From: Falsigemmobacter faecalis
Lineage (GTDB): Bacteria > Pseudomonadota > Alphaproteobacteria > Rhodobacterales > Rhodobacteraceae
Direction: 5' to 3'
Length of the DNA: 48,938 nt
Assembly (NCBI RefSeq): GCF_003863335.1
Contig: NZ_RRAZ01000027.1
Location: forward strand, 1-48,938
Every line of letters starts with the position of its first letter. Within the stretch, counting starts at the first letter, position 1. A program made the position numbers and the translations under genes. The notes under the pieces are model-generated. The model was not told the DNA's origin. It saw nothing but the letters and a program-made list of their open reading frames with translations, and searched no databases. Of this stretch, positions 1 to 9,021 are shown in pieces.

Positions 1-109
1 GCTGAAAGAAAGTGGTCCTGCACTCAGGACTATTTCAGCACCCTGGTAGGCATATCCCTAAGCCTTCAAAATGGTGCTTACGTGTCCGGTCGAAAGGGGG
101 GCCAGTTCA
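1..109 (+). mobile_element. Right-end remnant of an IS3-type element
   Basis: Bases 86-109 match the right tip of the IS3 element at 4835-4857 at 22 of 23 aligned positions and in the same orientation. Read from the outside in, both begin TGAACTGGCCCCC, a form typical of IS3-family (IS150-like) ends. The body of this element would lie to the left, outside the window; bases 1-85 show no readable transposase. The element abuts a truncated transposase on its right, so it probably inserted into that gene. The family is recognised from the tip only. Confidence 0.4.
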
Positions 110-114
110 CGGCA

Positions 115-264
115 TCAGACACGGATCGTCTCATGGCTCACCCTGATCCCGCGCCCGGCCAGAAGGTCCTGGGCGGCGCGCAGGCTGAGCCGCAGCGGAA
201 GTACGAGCAGAAGGCACAGCCAATCACAGTGCGGGGTAATGATACCCTTCAGGCCGAAGGTCAT
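115..264 (-). pseudogene. N-terminal fragment of an IS6/IS240-like transposase
   Basis: The minus strand from the ATG at 264 reads 49 codons to a TGA at 115. The order of motifs (an early TFGLKG, then LPLRLSLRAAQDLLAGRGI, then SHETIR) is the start of IS6-family DDE transposases, which usually run to about 230 residues. Everything after SHETIR, including the whole catalytic core, is missing, and the IS3-like tip ends at 109, directly beside the truncation. I infer that a later insertion cut the gene. It cannot be active. Confidence 0.5.
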
Positions 265-341
265 GGGAAAATATCACCCGTCGAAACGACCCGCTTCGAT
301 CGCAGATGGCAAACCTGACAATGCCGGCGACACCTGAGCCG

Positions 342-1280
342 TCATGACACCTCACTCCGGGCACAGGACCTTTTTGATGCCTCATGCGCATTGCCCGGAG
401 TGATTTCAAACCTGCGTTTGAATGCGGTCGCAAAATTTGAGGTATTGGAGTAGCCGGCTATATGCGCCGCCTGCTGTATGCTCGCTCCCCCGTGCGTGAG
501 CGCCGCCAGTGCCGCATCCATACGTTGGTTGCGGATGAAACTGCTGGGGCTGCAATTCAAGGCATTGAGGCAGAGGCGCTGCAGGCTGCGCAGGCTTAAC
601 CCACAGGCCTCGGCCATCTCTGCCGGTCCCCAGCCGTCCTTGTTCAGATTGCTCGCGATATAGGCCGTTATCCGCTGCAGGCGTGGATCGGCAGAGGCCC
701 GCGAAGATGACGTTACCTCTGTGTCGCGTAAGATGCCGGTGTACGACAGGGCAGAACGCACCAGATCGATACCGCAGGACATCAGCCGCAGGTTCAGCGC
801 ATTGCGCGACTGGCCGCCACCCATAAAACTGGAGTAGAGCGCTGAGATCGCTTCAGCCGTTGCCCGCATCCGATCGTCCGGCGTCCAGACCTTCTGCATC
901 ATTTTATCCGGAAGGGTTGCGACCGGCACTCTGTGGAGCTCAGGGCTTGACGGCTCTTCCACCATGCTGCCGGCCTGCGCCAGCCAGTCCGCATCGAAAG
1001 AAACGCTGATTTTGTTTAAAGGCGCGCCGTAACTTTCAAGATACTCAACGGCCTTGCCCCCTCGCAGGTGAAGTATGATTGCTTTCGGGCCTGCCTCTGC
1101 CGGCGACAAGGTGGATAAAGTGAAGGCTTTACCCTCAAAGACGAGCCGTTGGTGACCGTTCATCAGCACCATCAGAAGTATACGATCTTCGTCGATCACC
1201 CGTCGTGAAGGGGTGTCCTTCATTATTTGTTCGTGACGAACACCCACGCGAAAATTGCCTGGATAATGGAACACCGTCAT
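342..1280 (-). CDS. AraC-family transcriptional regulator
   Basis: A 312-residue regulator with an unassigned N-terminal sensor half and a C-terminal double helix-turn-helix (about residues 205-305). The second HTH contains the AraC signature around GYSNTSNFATAFKRRF. The ATG at 1280 is chosen because AGGGG lies about 8 bases upstream; an in-frame TTG at 1304 would add 8 residues without a better ribosome site. The gene is divergent from the TonB-dependent receptor at 1488, with 207 bp between them. That arrangement is common for AraC regulators of siderophore or heme receptors that sense the ligand. Regulation of the receptor is inferred from position. Confidence 0.88.
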   Translation of the reverse strand: MTVFHYPGNFRVGVRHEQIMKDTPSRRVIDEDRILLMVLMNGHQRLVFEGKAFTLSTLSPAEAGPKAIILHLRGGKAVEYLESYGAPLNKISVSFDADWLAQAGSMVEEPSSPELHRVPVATLPDKMMQKVWTPDDRMRATAEAISALYSSFMGGGQSRNALNLRLMSCGIDLVRSALSYTGILRDTEVTSSSRASADPRLQRITAYIASNLNKDGWGPAEMAEACGLSLRSLQRLCLNALNCSPSSFIRNQRMDAALAALTHGGASIQQAAHIAGYSNTSNFATAFKRRFEITPGNAHEASKRSCARSEVS

Positions 1281-1422
1281 TGGGGCACCCCTGATGCTGC
1301 ACAAGTCTGCCAGTCAGTAAGCGCTGGCGCCCGACGAAATAAAAATGTCGCGCAGGCAAAACAGCATCTCATGGAGCATGGCGTCGAGAAGGTTATATTA
1401 TCAGTGTAATTTACTCAACAAT

Positions 1423-1464
1423 CATAAGAGATTGAAGGAAGCCCTCTGACTTCAATCTCTTATG
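1423..1464 (+). promoter_or_regulatory. 15-bp perfect inverted repeat in the receptor leader
   Basis: CATAAGAGATTGAAG (1423-1437) is followed after a 12-base loop by its exact complement (1450-1464), ending 23 bases before the receptor ATG at 1488. No T-run follows, so it is not a standard terminator. It could be an operator or an RNA stem in the 5' leader controlling the receptor. Confidence 0.6.
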
Positions 1465-1487
1465 CGCGTATCACAGACAGGATCATC

Positions 1488-3503
1488 ATGTCATTGCCTT
1501 CTCCTCGTGCCAATCTTTGTCTGCTTGCGCTGACCAGCGCCTCAGTGCTGGCGCTGTCAACCGCGCTCCAGGCACAAGAACAGACAGAAGGCGAAGGTGA
1601 GACGCTCCTGAGCATCATTCAACTGGTCTCCGGCGGGCAGGATAACGTCGAGGCCACCGGCGGCACTGAGGTCAACGCTGACGATCTTGACCGGCTGAAA
1701 CCCGATGATGTCTCGGATCTTTTCAGCCGTGAATCGAGCATTTCAGTCTCCGGGGGCGGTGGGGCAGCCAAGCGGGTGAGCGTGCTGGGTATCGAGCAGT
1801 CTTTGCTCGCCACCAGCGTGGATGGGGTCCCGCAAGGCGCAACCGCCTGGCACCATACCGGCTCAAATGTCGTTGATCCGGCATTTCTGAAAGCGGTCAA
1901 AGTTGAAGCCGGTGCCGCTGCTGCGGATGCCGGTTTTGGCGCAGGGGCAGGCTCGTTGCGCTATGAAACCGTCAACGCACATGACCTGCTGGACGCGGGG
2001 AAAGACATTGGCAGCCGTGTGGGAGTTGCCTTCGGCACCAATGGCCGTGGCACCTCGCTGAGCTTTGCTAATTACGGGCGCTATAAAGGTTTTGACTGGC
2101 TGGTCATGGTCAATGGGGCAGATGGCAAAGATTACAAAGACGGCGATGGCGTCGTTTCGCCAGGCACCCAGGCTGCAGGGCGTAACGCACTGGCCAAATT
2201 TGGTTTTGAAGCCGAAGGTCACCGTTTTGAGCTGGGCTACCAACGCAGCCGCGACAATTCTGATCGCCTGCAACGGCCCAATCTGGGCAATCCCGGCAGC
2301 CGCACCCTGCACCCGCTGAAGGTAAGCAACGGCTCTCTGAAACTGTCCTATACCACCACTGAAAGCACGGAATTCTGGAATCCAGAAGTTTCGCTCTATC
2401 TGAGCGACTTCAAATATTGGCGCGACAATTACTCGACCGATTTTGCGGGTGACGCAACCTTCAGCGAGCAGCAGTTTGGCGGTAAGGTCCAGAACACGTT
2501 TGACCTCGGCTACGGTCGGATCACCGCTGGTCTGGACTTCAACAGCCATGACTATTCGGTCGACAACTACGCAACCGCCGCACAATCCAACTACACGCGC
2601 TATCGTGATTTCACGACACAGCAGATCGGTCTGTTTGCGCAGGGACGCTTCGAGTTTGAAAATGGGATCAGCCTGTCGACGGGCGCACGCCTCGATCGCC
2701 ATCGGTTTGACGACTGGAATGGCAAACGTTTCTCAGATACCGGCACCAGCCTGAATGCAACGCTGGCCTATCGTCTGAATGACACTGTTGAGATCTTCGC
2801 AGGTGCCTCGGACACCTGGCTGGGATATGTGGTAGGTGACTACGGCTATCTGCACGCACGTGTTAAAAACTTCCAAAGCTCACCTGATTTGCAACCCGGC
2901 CAGTCAAAAAATTACAAGATCGGCGCGAACTTCGGCGGCGACAGCTGGCAGGCGGGCGTGACTTTGTTCGACACCCGCGTGCGAAACCTGTTCGACTATG
3001 GCGCGGTGAAATCGGCCACTGTCCTGACCAACAAACCCGAGGAGTTCCGTTCCAAAGGCGTCACGCTGAATGCGGCCTATGATTTCGGTGCGACGAAAAT
3101 CGGCGCAACCTATACCAAGGCAGATGTGACGGAAGGGGGCATCGATCTGGCCCCTTCAAATGGTGAGTTCTTCGCTCCTGTGGGCAAACAGGCGACACTG
3201 TACATCGATCACCGGATTGCCGATTGGGATATGAGCATCGGCGCGAGCGCGAGCTGGGCAGGCAGCCTGAGCGAGACCAGTAAAGGCACGACGGTCTATA
3301 ACGCACTGGATGGCTATAACTTTGTAAATGCCTATGCAGAATGGACGCCTTCCTCCCACAAAGGCCTCGCCGTTCGCCTCGGCGTCGATAACCTCTTCGA
3401 CCAACGCTATTCTGAGCGTTCCGGCTTTGGCAGCACCAACCGTCTTGATCCGGTTTACGCACCCGGTCGTACCATGACGTTGAAAGCCAGCCTGAAGTTC
3501 TGA
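1488..3503 (+). CDS. TonB-dependent outer-membrane receptor
   Basis: A 671-residue receptor. The Sec signal peptide ends near residue 29 (LSTALQAQ). A plug domain follows (motifs VSVLGIEQ and SVDGVPQG), then a beta-barrel ending in the typical VDNLFDQRY motif and a terminal phenylalanine (SLKF). It would take up a metal chelate across the outer membrane using TonB energy. The substrate cannot be read from the sequence: the divergent AraC regulator favours a siderophore or heme, and no cobalamin riboswitch precedes it, unlike the other receptor in the window. Start: ATG with CAGGATC just upstream. A terminator hairpin follows the stop directly. It is not linked to a complete import operon on its own strand. 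Confidence 0.9.
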   Translation: MSLPSPRANLCLLALTSASVLALSTALQAQEQTEGEGETLLSIIQLVSGGQDNVEATGGTEVNADDLDRLKPDDVSDLFSRESSISVSGGGGAAKRVSVLGIEQSLLATSVDGVPQGATAWHHTGSNVVDPAFLKAVKVEAGAAAADAGFGAGAGSLRYETVNAHDLLDAGKDIGSRVGVAFGTNGRGTSLSFANYGRYKGFDWLVMVNGADGKDYKDGDGVVSPGTQAAGRNALAKFGFEAEGHRFELGYQRSRDNSDRLQRPNLGNPGSRTLHPLKVSNGSLKLSYTTTESTEFWNPEVSLYLSDFKYWRDNYSTDFAGDATFSEQQFGGKVQNTFDLGYGRITAGLDFNSHDYSVDNYATAAQSNYTRYRDFTTQQIGLFAQGRFEFENGISLSTGARLDRHRFDDWNGKRFSDTGTSLNATLAYRLNDTVEIFAGASDTWLGYVVGDYGYLHARVKNFQSSPDLQPGQSKNYKIGANFGGDSWQAGVTLFDTRVRNLFDYGAVKSATVLTNKPEEFRSKGVTLNAAYDFGATKIGATYTKADVTEGGIDLAPSNGEFFAPVGKQATLYIDHRIADWDMSIGASASWAGSLSETSKGTTVYNALDGYNFVNAYAEWTPSSHKGLAVRLGVDNLFDQRYSERSGFGSTNRLDPVYAPGRTMTLKASLKF

Positions 3504-3510
3504 CACACCA

Positions 3511-3546
3511 CCGAACCAGTCCTGAGTGCAGGGCTGGTTCGGCTTT
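3511..3546 (+). terminator. Rho-independent terminator after the receptor
   Basis: CCGAACCAG (3511-3519) pairs with CTGGTTCGG (3534-3542), with an inner CCTG/CAGG stem, followed by CTTT. It begins 8 bases after the receptor stop codon. The T-run is short. Confidence 0.6.
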
Positions 3547-3562
3547 CACGGCTGTTCGGGGA

Positions 3563-4857
3563 AGAGGTGGTCGCACGAATTCGGACCAGGAGTTAAGCTT
3601 TTGCGCCTGAGGCGGAACCGGTCCGAAATGACGAAACGCAAGCGCTATTCTGCAGAGTTCAAGGCGAAGGTGGCCCTTGAAGCGATCCGCGAGGAACTGA
3701 CGACGGCCGAGTTGGCCAGGAAATACGATATCCACCCGACCATGATCAGCGGCTGGAAGCGGACCGTAATCGAAAACATGGCCACAGCCTTTGGCGGCAC
3801 CTCCTCCGCCGAGCCGCAGATCTCTGCATGCGAAGATCGGCCAGCTGGTCATCGAGCGGGAGTTTTTATCGGCAGCCTCCAGTCTCATTCTCGGCACTGG
3901 AGGCAAAAAGCGGGAAGCAGGATCATCCCGATCTGAGTGTCCGGCGGCAGTGCAGCCTGCTGTCTCTGGCGCGGTCGGGCCTCTACTACCAACCCTGCGG
4001 CGAAAGCGCCGAGAACCTGGCCTTCATGGACATCATCGATCGCCAGTTTCTAGAGACGCCGTGGTATGGGGTGCCGCAAATGGCTCGTCACATGCAGCGC
4101 GAGGGGCACCAATGCGGACGACATCGGGTCCGCCGGCTGATGCGATTGATACGTCTGGTGCCGATCTGTCAGGAGCCGAAGACCAGCAGGAAGCACCCGG
4201 CGCATAAGATTTATCCATATCTTCTGAAAGGATTGACCATCACCCGTCCCAATCAGGTTTGGTGCACCGATATCAGCTTTGCGTCGGGAAAGCGGTCCAC
4301 TGGATCGCTTTCTGATCCTCCTCACCCCATGCGCCGAGGTTTTCTGTATCTGGTCGCCATCATGGACTTGCACAGCCGAAAGGTGCTGAACTGGAGATTG
4401 TCCAACTCCATGGATGCCAGCTTTTGCGTCGAGGCACTGGCCAGATATGGCCGACCCTAATTATTCAACTCAGATCAAGGCTCGCAATTAACCAGCACCG
4501 AGTTCACCGAGGTGCTGCTGGAGGCCAGGGTGAAGATTTCCATGGATGGGCGCAGGCGCTGGATCGACAACCGGATGATTGAAAGGCTGTGGCGGTCGCT
4601 CAAATACGAATGCGTCTGCCTGAATGCATTCGAGACAGGCTCAGAGGCACTCAAGGGGATCAGGGCTTGGATCAGCTGTTACAATGAAAAACCCCCGCAC
4701 TCATCACATGGGTTGCTGACGCCAGCCGAGGCCTATGATACCTCCGACCAGAACCTGAACGCCGCCGCCTGACATCAAAACCATGCTCGAGCTTAGCTGA
4801 GCGGCAAACTGGTCCAAATTCCCGGACCACCTCTCGGTCGAAATGGGGGCCAGTTCA
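3563..4857 (+). mobile_element. Degenerate IS3-family insertion sequence
   Basis: The element holds broken orfA and orfB reading frames of an IS3-family transposase. Subterminal inverted repeats are visible: AGAGGTGGTC at 3563-3572 and its complement at 4825-4834, with further matching inward around GGACCAG. The right tip continues to 4857 as the complement of TGAACTGGCCCCC. The corresponding outer 22 bases or so are missing on the left, so the left tip has been deleted or replaced, and no target-site duplication is visible. The element separates the receptor from the riboswitch operon and is very unlikely to move by itself. Confidence 0.8.
3628..4772 (+). pseudogene. IS3-family transposase (orfA/orfB), multiply broken
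   Basis: OrfA starts at the ATG at 3628 (TKRKRYSAEFKAKVALEA, an HTH of the IS3 orfA type) but loses frame near 3800. The next part (LHAKIGQLVIE) is read in another frame and the orfB core in a third. OrfB keeps the DDE signatures: CTDISF near 4265, NSDQGSQ near 4470 and ERLWRSLKYE near 4580. It is also interrupted by an in-frame TAA at 4458-4460, where the family has an acidic codon, and carries about 15 extra codons around 4280-4325 after CTDISF. No complete transposase can be made without correcting several lesions. Confidence 0.8.
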
Positions 4858-4940
4858 GTCCCCGGGTCGCTGCAACCACATAGGCTGGCAGTGGCGAAGG
4901 CCGCGGATGCAACAGCCATGAGGCAGACAGGCAACATTGT

Positions 4941-5717
4941 TTATGAGTATGGTGCTGAGGCCGACACTATAAACCGCTGCCACCTGCGCAGCCCGAGTCG
5001 ACGGGCCAGCGGCGCGTTCTTTCCCATGCCGCGCGTTACCCGGGCATGACTGTGCACGCTAACTTCCACAAAACCCGCATCCTGCAGGTCTGAGACAAGA
5101 CGATCTGCCGACAGCCCCCCACCGTAAGGCAAGGACGCCATGATGGCGTTATGGCGTTTCGTCATTTCTTCGTCCACAGGATCGGGCGGCAGGTTGCGCC
5201 CAAGCCAGCGAATAACCGGTGACAAGGTGCGCGTGAGCCTGTTTTCACGCGCCCAGTCACCGTCAAACAAAACGACCCTGCCACCAGGTCGCAGCACACG
5301 CAGCCAATCACTATAGGCAGCCCTGGGATCCGTCAGGGTCCAGGTTAAATGACGGGCGATCACCGCATCATATGACCCATCGGGCTCCATCGTGTTCTGC
5401 GCATCGGCGAGATAAAATCTCACCTGCGCATTTCCCGCATGTTTGACCCGCGCGCGTTCCAGCATCTCCGGCGTAAAATCAAGGCCCGTTACCTGATGGC
5501 CGAGGGAAAGGATCACCCGCGTGACCTCACCCGTGCCGCAGCCGAGCTCCAGCACGCGCGCAGGGGGCGGAGGCAAAAGCCGTCCGATCTCCTGCGCCCA
5601 GGCCAAAAACTCCGCACCTTCTGCGATGGCATGAGCAAAGCTTTGATCAAAACTCTCCGCTCTGCGGCCCCAGTAGGCGCGGATTTCCTCAGAAAGATCG
5701 TGGTTGCGCCTGCTCAC
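4941..5717 (-). CDS. Class I SAM-dependent methyltransferase
   Basis: A 258-residue UbiE/type-11-like methyltransferase. Motif I (VLELGCGTGEV, about residues 55-65) binds SAM, the acidic motif II residue is in TGLDFTPEM, and the post-I region (FYLADAQN) follows. No signal peptide is present, so it is cytosolic. The substrate is unknown. It is the last gene of the minus-strand operon opened by the riboswitch at 9095-9300, and its start overlaps the stop of the cupredoxin gene by 4 bases (ATGA), so the two are translationally coupled. The context suggests modification of an imported compound or metal complex, but that is inference. It ends about 80 bp from the IS3 right end, so the operon may once have been longer. 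Confidence 0.85.
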   Translation of the reverse strand: MSRRNHDLSEEIRAYWGRRAESFDQSFAHAIAEGAEFLAWAQEIGRLLPPPPARVLELGCGTGEVTRVILSLGHQVTGLDFTPEMLERARVKHAGNAQVRFYLADAQNTMEPDGSYDAVIARHLTWTLTDPRAAYSDWLRVLRPGGRVVLFDGDWARENRLTRTLSPVIRWLGRNLPPDPVDEEMTKRHNAIMASLPYGGGLSADRLVSDLQDAGFVEVSVHSHARVTRGMGKNAPLARRLGLRRWQRFIVSASAPYS

Positions 5718-6136
5718 TGCACGGCCCGCCCGATGATGGCCCGAAAGCGCTCGGCCGCCATGGGCGGCAGATCGGCAGGCAATGCGGCGACATCAGGCTC
5801 ACCGTCACCCACCTCAATCATCATCACCATCCCCATTGAAAAATGCGGGCTGCATTTGATGCCATAGGTGCCCGGCACATTGAGGGTCATCTCAATTTCC
5901 TGATCAATTTTGCCCAATAGCTTCGCAGCTCCGTTGGGGATCATCCCTGCGATAGTTGCCGCGTTATGGCTGGGATGGGTCACACGAAAAACGACCGTGT
6001 CACCTGGTGCGATGCGCAAAAAGTCCGGTTCATAAATCATGGAACCCGTATCGCTGCGGTTGAGCATTTTCACCTCATGCACTTCGGCAAGAGCGGGAGC
6101 GGCCATCAGAGCCAGAGCAACAGCAAGACTGCGCAT
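5714..6136 (-). CDS. Pseudoazurin-type blue copper protein
   Basis: A 140-residue periplasmic cupredoxin: an 18-residue signal peptide (MRSLAVALALMAAPALA) and a plastocyanin-like fold. All four type-1 copper ligands are visible: His in PSHNA, then Cys, His and the second Met in KCSPHFSMGM, with the spacing of pseudoazurin. Classical pseudoazurins pass electrons to nitrite or nitrous oxide reductases; none is encoded here. Instead the gene lies 3 bp after the ABC ATPase gene and overlaps the methyltransferase by 4 bp, so it belongs to the riboswitch-led import operon. Its job there is not known to me; electron transfer to, or metal handling of, the imported substrate are possibilities. Confidence 0.9.
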   Translation of the reverse strand: MRSLAVALALMAAPALAEVHEVKMLNRSDTGSMIYEPDFLRIAPGDTVVFRVTHPSHNAATIAGMIPNGAAKLLGKIDQEIEMTLNVPGTYGIKCSPHFSMGMVMMIEVGDGEPDVAALPADLPPMAAERFRAIIGRAVQ

Positions 6137-6139
6137 GGA

Positions 6140-6919
6140 TTATACCTTTTCTAATGAGTCAAAACGCCAGATCAGCTGACCGTCCCGCGGGTCGGTCAGC
6201 TGCCGGGCGTGAATTTGAAAGACCTCGCGCAGAAGCTGCGGGGTCAGAACATCCTGCGGCGTACCAAGCGCAACAAGCTGCCCCTGGAGCAGACAGACGA
6301 TGCGGTCACAGCGCATCGCGTGGTTCAGGTCATGCACTGCAAGAATGGTGGTGACATCCAGCCCCGCAATCAGATCGAGGACCGCCATCTGGTGATGGAT
6401 ATCCAGGTGGTTTGACGGCTCATCAAGGATCATCAGCTCCGGTTCCTGGGCGAGCGCACGGGCAATATGGGCGCGCTGACGCTCCCCCCCGGACAGGCTT
6501 TCCCAGTCGCGGCCTTCAAATCCCTGCAGGCCGACAGCCGACAGCGCCTTTTGCACCGCAGCCTCATCTGCCGGTCCCCAGGGCGACAGAACCGTCAACC
6601 AGGGCGTGCGGCCAAGCGCCACCGACTGGCGCACGGTCAGCCGCTCGCTGGCCTCCTGTGACTGCGCAACAAAGGCCAGAGTGCGCGCGATCTGGCGGCG
6701 CGGCAGCCGGGAAAGGCGGTCTCCCTTCAGCATGACCTCGCCGCTGTCTGGACGCTGGAGGCCAGCCAACAGTCGCAAAAGACTGGATTTTCCCGAGCCG
6801 TTCGGGCCGATAAGCCCAAGATTTTCACCAGGGTGCAGCTCAAAAGACACGTCCCTGACCACGGCACGGCCGCGAATGCTGCGCGTCAGATGCCGGGCCT
6901 GCAAAATGGGTACATTCAT
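6140..6919 (-). CDS. ABC importer ATPase, FecE/BtuD type
   Basis: A 259-residue ATPase. Walker A is GPNGSGKSS, the signature is LSGGERQ, Walker B is ELMILDEPS, and the H-loop is in AVHDLNH. The start is the ATG at 6919, which overlaps the permease stop as ATGA; the longer open frame extending to 7333 is only out-of-frame readthrough of the permease gene. With the permease and binding protein upstream it forms a type II importer for cobalamin, cobinamide or another metal chelate. The cobalamin riboswitch of the operon makes a corrinoid or a cobalt-related substrate the best guess. The gene is followed 3 bp later by the cupredoxin. Confidence 0.9.
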   Translation of the reverse strand: MNVPILQARHLTRSIRGRAVVRDVSFELHPGENLGLIGPNGSGKSSLLRLLAGLQRPDSGEVMLKGDRLSRLPRRQIARTLAFVAQSQEASERLTVRQSVALGRTPWLTVLSPWGPADEAAVQKALSAVGLQGFEGRDWESLSGGERQRAHIARALAQEPELMILDEPSNHLDIHHQMAVLDLIAGLDVTTILAVHDLNHAMRCDRIVCLLQGQLVALGTPQDVLTPQLLREVFQIHARQLTDPRDGQLIWRFDSLEKV

Positions 6920-7974
6920 TTCTGGCGCCTCATCCGTAACAAAAGGATCGCAAAGCACGGCGCACCGATCAGCGAGGTGATGACCCCGATGGGCAGCACC
7001 TGCCCCGAGATCAGCGTACGCGACAGGATATCCGACCCGATAAGGAAGACTGCCCCCAAAAGCGCCGAAGCAGGGATCAGGTGATAATGCCGGGTGCCAA
7101 ACATCAGCCGGGCCGCATGTGGCACCACCAGGCCCACAAAGCCCACCGCGCCAACGATCGACACCATCAGTGCAGTCATCGCCGAGGCCGTACCGATCAG
7201 CAGCACCTGGGTCCGCCCAAGATTCACCCCCAGCGAGGCCGCGGATTCCGCACCAAAACCAAAGGCGTCCAGCACCCGCATGTGCAACAGGCAAATGACG
7301 AGGCCGATCAGCGCCACCGGAACTGCCAGCCACAAATCATCCCAGCGAACGCCCGAAAGATTGCCCAGGAGCCAGAACATGATGCCCCGCGCCTGCTCTG
7401 AATTGGCGGATTTCGTGATGATAAAGGAGGTCATGGCATTGAACATCTGGCTGCCCGCGATGCCCGCCAGGATGATCTGGCCGCTGGCCTTCATGCCCGA
7501 CCCGGCCCCCGAGGCTGCCGCCAGCCCCGCCACAAGGCCAAAGGCCGTGATGCCGCCCATCAGCGCACCAAAGGACATCGACACCATGCCACCGCCAACA
7601 CCAGCCACGGTGACCAATACCGCCCCGGTTGAGGCACCCGCCGAAATCCCCATCAGATAGGGCTCGGCCAATGGATTGCGCAAAAGGCTTTGCAGCACCA
7701 CTCCCGAAAGCGCGAGGGCCGCCCCGCAACAGGCCGCAGTGACCGCACGCGGCAGGCGGTAAGCCCAGATGATCCCTTCATCAATCTTATCAATCGGATA
7801 GCCCGCGCCGTACAGTCGATTTGCCAGCGCGCTCAGCACCGTCTCAAAGGGGATACGTGTCTCGCCAATGGCCGTGCCCGCCAAAAGCGCCAGAGCGAGA
7901 ACCAGAACTGACAGCGCAAACCGCGCTGTCAGTTTGGCCAGCACCCCACCGCCCGGAGCGTGGAGCGCACTCAT
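6916..7974 (-). CDS. FecCD/BtuC-type permease
   Basis: A 352-residue integral membrane protein with about ten hydrophobic segments. Motifs of the FecCD family are present: LPRAVTAACCGAALALSG after the second segment, NPLAEPYLMGIS, and the late GFVGLVVPHAAR loop that contacts the ATPase. It would form the homodimeric channel of the importer. The start ATG follows directly on the stop of the binding-protein gene (7975), and the stop overlaps the ATPase start. Length is normal for the family. Confidence 0.9.
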   Translation of the reverse strand: MSALHAPGGGVLAKLTARFALSVLVLALALLAGTAIGETRIPFETVLSALANRLYGAGYPIDKIDEGIIWAYRLPRAVTAACCGAALALSGVVLQSLLRNPLAEPYLMGISAGASTGAVLVTVAGVGGGMVSMSFGALMGGITAFGLVAGLAAASGAGSGMKASGQIILAGIAGSQMFNAMTSFIITKSANSEQARGIMFWLLGNLSGVRWDDLWLAVPVALIGLVICLLHMRVLDAFGFGAESAASLGVNLGRTQVLLIGTASAMTALMVSIVGAVGFVGLVVPHAARLMFGTRHYHLIPASALLGAVFLIGSDILSRTLISGQVLPIGVITSLIGAPCFAILLLRMRRQK

Positions 7975-8985
7975 TTACTCCGCCTTGGCGATTGCGGCGA
8001 CGACCTTCTCAATGCCGGTGACGCGGCGCAGAGAGGCTTCCATTTCTTGTGAATTGATCACAATGATCCGGCCTGATTTGACCGCCTCAAGCTGGCTGGC
8101 CACCGGGTCAGAATTAAGAAACTCCAGTTTCTTTTCAACATCATCCGCCGGGAAGCGGCGACGATCCATTTCCGCCAGGATCAGCCATGTCGGGTTTGCC
8201 TTTGCAATGGTTTCCCAGCCGACGGTGGGCCATTCTTCGTCCGACGTGACGACATTGGTCAAACCAATCGCACGGATCATATCGCCCGCAGCCCCGCTGC
8301 GGCCCGCCATATAGGGATCAAGCTCCATCTCAGCCGACGAAAACCAGATCGCGGCACTCATCTGATCCACATTCAGATCAGCCGCTTTGGCAATGGCCGC
8401 AGCTTCGCGCGCTTTCAACTGTTCCACCAGTTCAGCAGCTGCCTGCTGACGATCAAAGATCTGACCCAGTTCGGTGATGGTTTTGTAGAGGCTCCCGATG
8501 CCAAAAGCCTCGGTCCTGGTCCCGTCCGAGCCGACAAGGTTGTCTTTGCCATCGCAGTCAGTGGGCATGATATAGGTTTTCACGCCCAGATCATGAAACT
8601 GCGGGCGGGTGCCCACCACGCCCTGTGCGCCGATCATCCATTCGTACTGGGTAAAGGCAAGTTCAGGCCGTTTGGCAATCACCGCCTCAAAGCCGGGCAT
8701 ATTGTCAGAGATGCGCTCAACCTTATCGTTTTGCTCTTTGTATTCGGGCAGGATCTCGGTGAACCACAGTGCAGTGCCGGACACCCGGTCCCCCAGATCC
8801 AGCGCATAAAGGATCTCGGTCCCCTGCTGGCCAATGCTGACGACATTCTTGGGCGCTGCATCGAAGATCTGCGAAAAGCCACAGTTCTCAATGGTCAGCG
8901 GGTATTGTGTGACCTCAGCCCGAAGGCTGGTGGCCGTTGCGGCCAGGGCCAAAGCGGTAGTGTAAAAAAGCGTTTTGAAAGACAT
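7975..8985 (-). CDS. Periplasmic substrate-binding protein of a metal-chelate/corrinoid importer
   Basis: A 336-residue protein with a signal peptide of about 24 residues (ending ATSLRA) and a TroA/BtuF-type helical-backbone fold. The N-lobe includes PKNVVSIGQQGTEILYAL and the C-lobe includes AAGDMIRAIG. The ATG at 8985 is preferred to the open frame reaching 9054, because it directly precedes the signal peptide and lies behind the riboswitch. It is longer than BtuF at 19775 and clearly a different subfamily, resembling iron-siderophore binding proteins. The riboswitch upstream argues for a cobalamin-related ligand, but the substrate is not established. Confidence 0.88.
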   Translation of the reverse strand: MSFKTLFYTTALALAATATSLRAEVTQYPLTIENCGFSQIFDAAPKNVVSIGQQGTEILYALDLGDRVSGTALWFTEILPEYKEQNDKVERISDNMPGFEAVIAKRPELAFTQYEWMIGAQGVVGTRPQFHDLGVKTYIMPTDCDGKDNLVGSDGTRTEAFGIGSLYKTITELGQIFDRQQAAAELVEQLKAREAAAIAKAADLNVDQMSAAIWFSSAEMELDPYMAGRSGAAGDMIRAIGLTNVVTSDEEWPTVGWETIAKANPTWLILAEMDRRRFPADDVEKKLEFLNSDPVASQLEAVKSGRIIVINSQEMEASLRRVTGIEKVVAAIAKAE

Positions 8986-9021
8986 GGAAACAGGCTCCAA
9001 AGCAGAGCCGAAGAGGGGATG

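Noticed and set aside
1863-2702. A 279-codon open frame on the minus strand.
   Set aside because: It lies fully antisense to the TonB-dependent receptor and has no motifs.
17-3532. A 15-bp match in inverted orientation between 17-31 and 3518-3532.
   Set aside because: One such exact 15-mer pair is expected by chance in a window this size, and each copy is part of a local hairpin with its own explanation.
6920-7333. N-terminal extension of the ABC ATPase frame.
   Set aside because: It is out-of-frame readthrough of the permease gene; the ATGA overlap at 6916-6919 gives the natural start.
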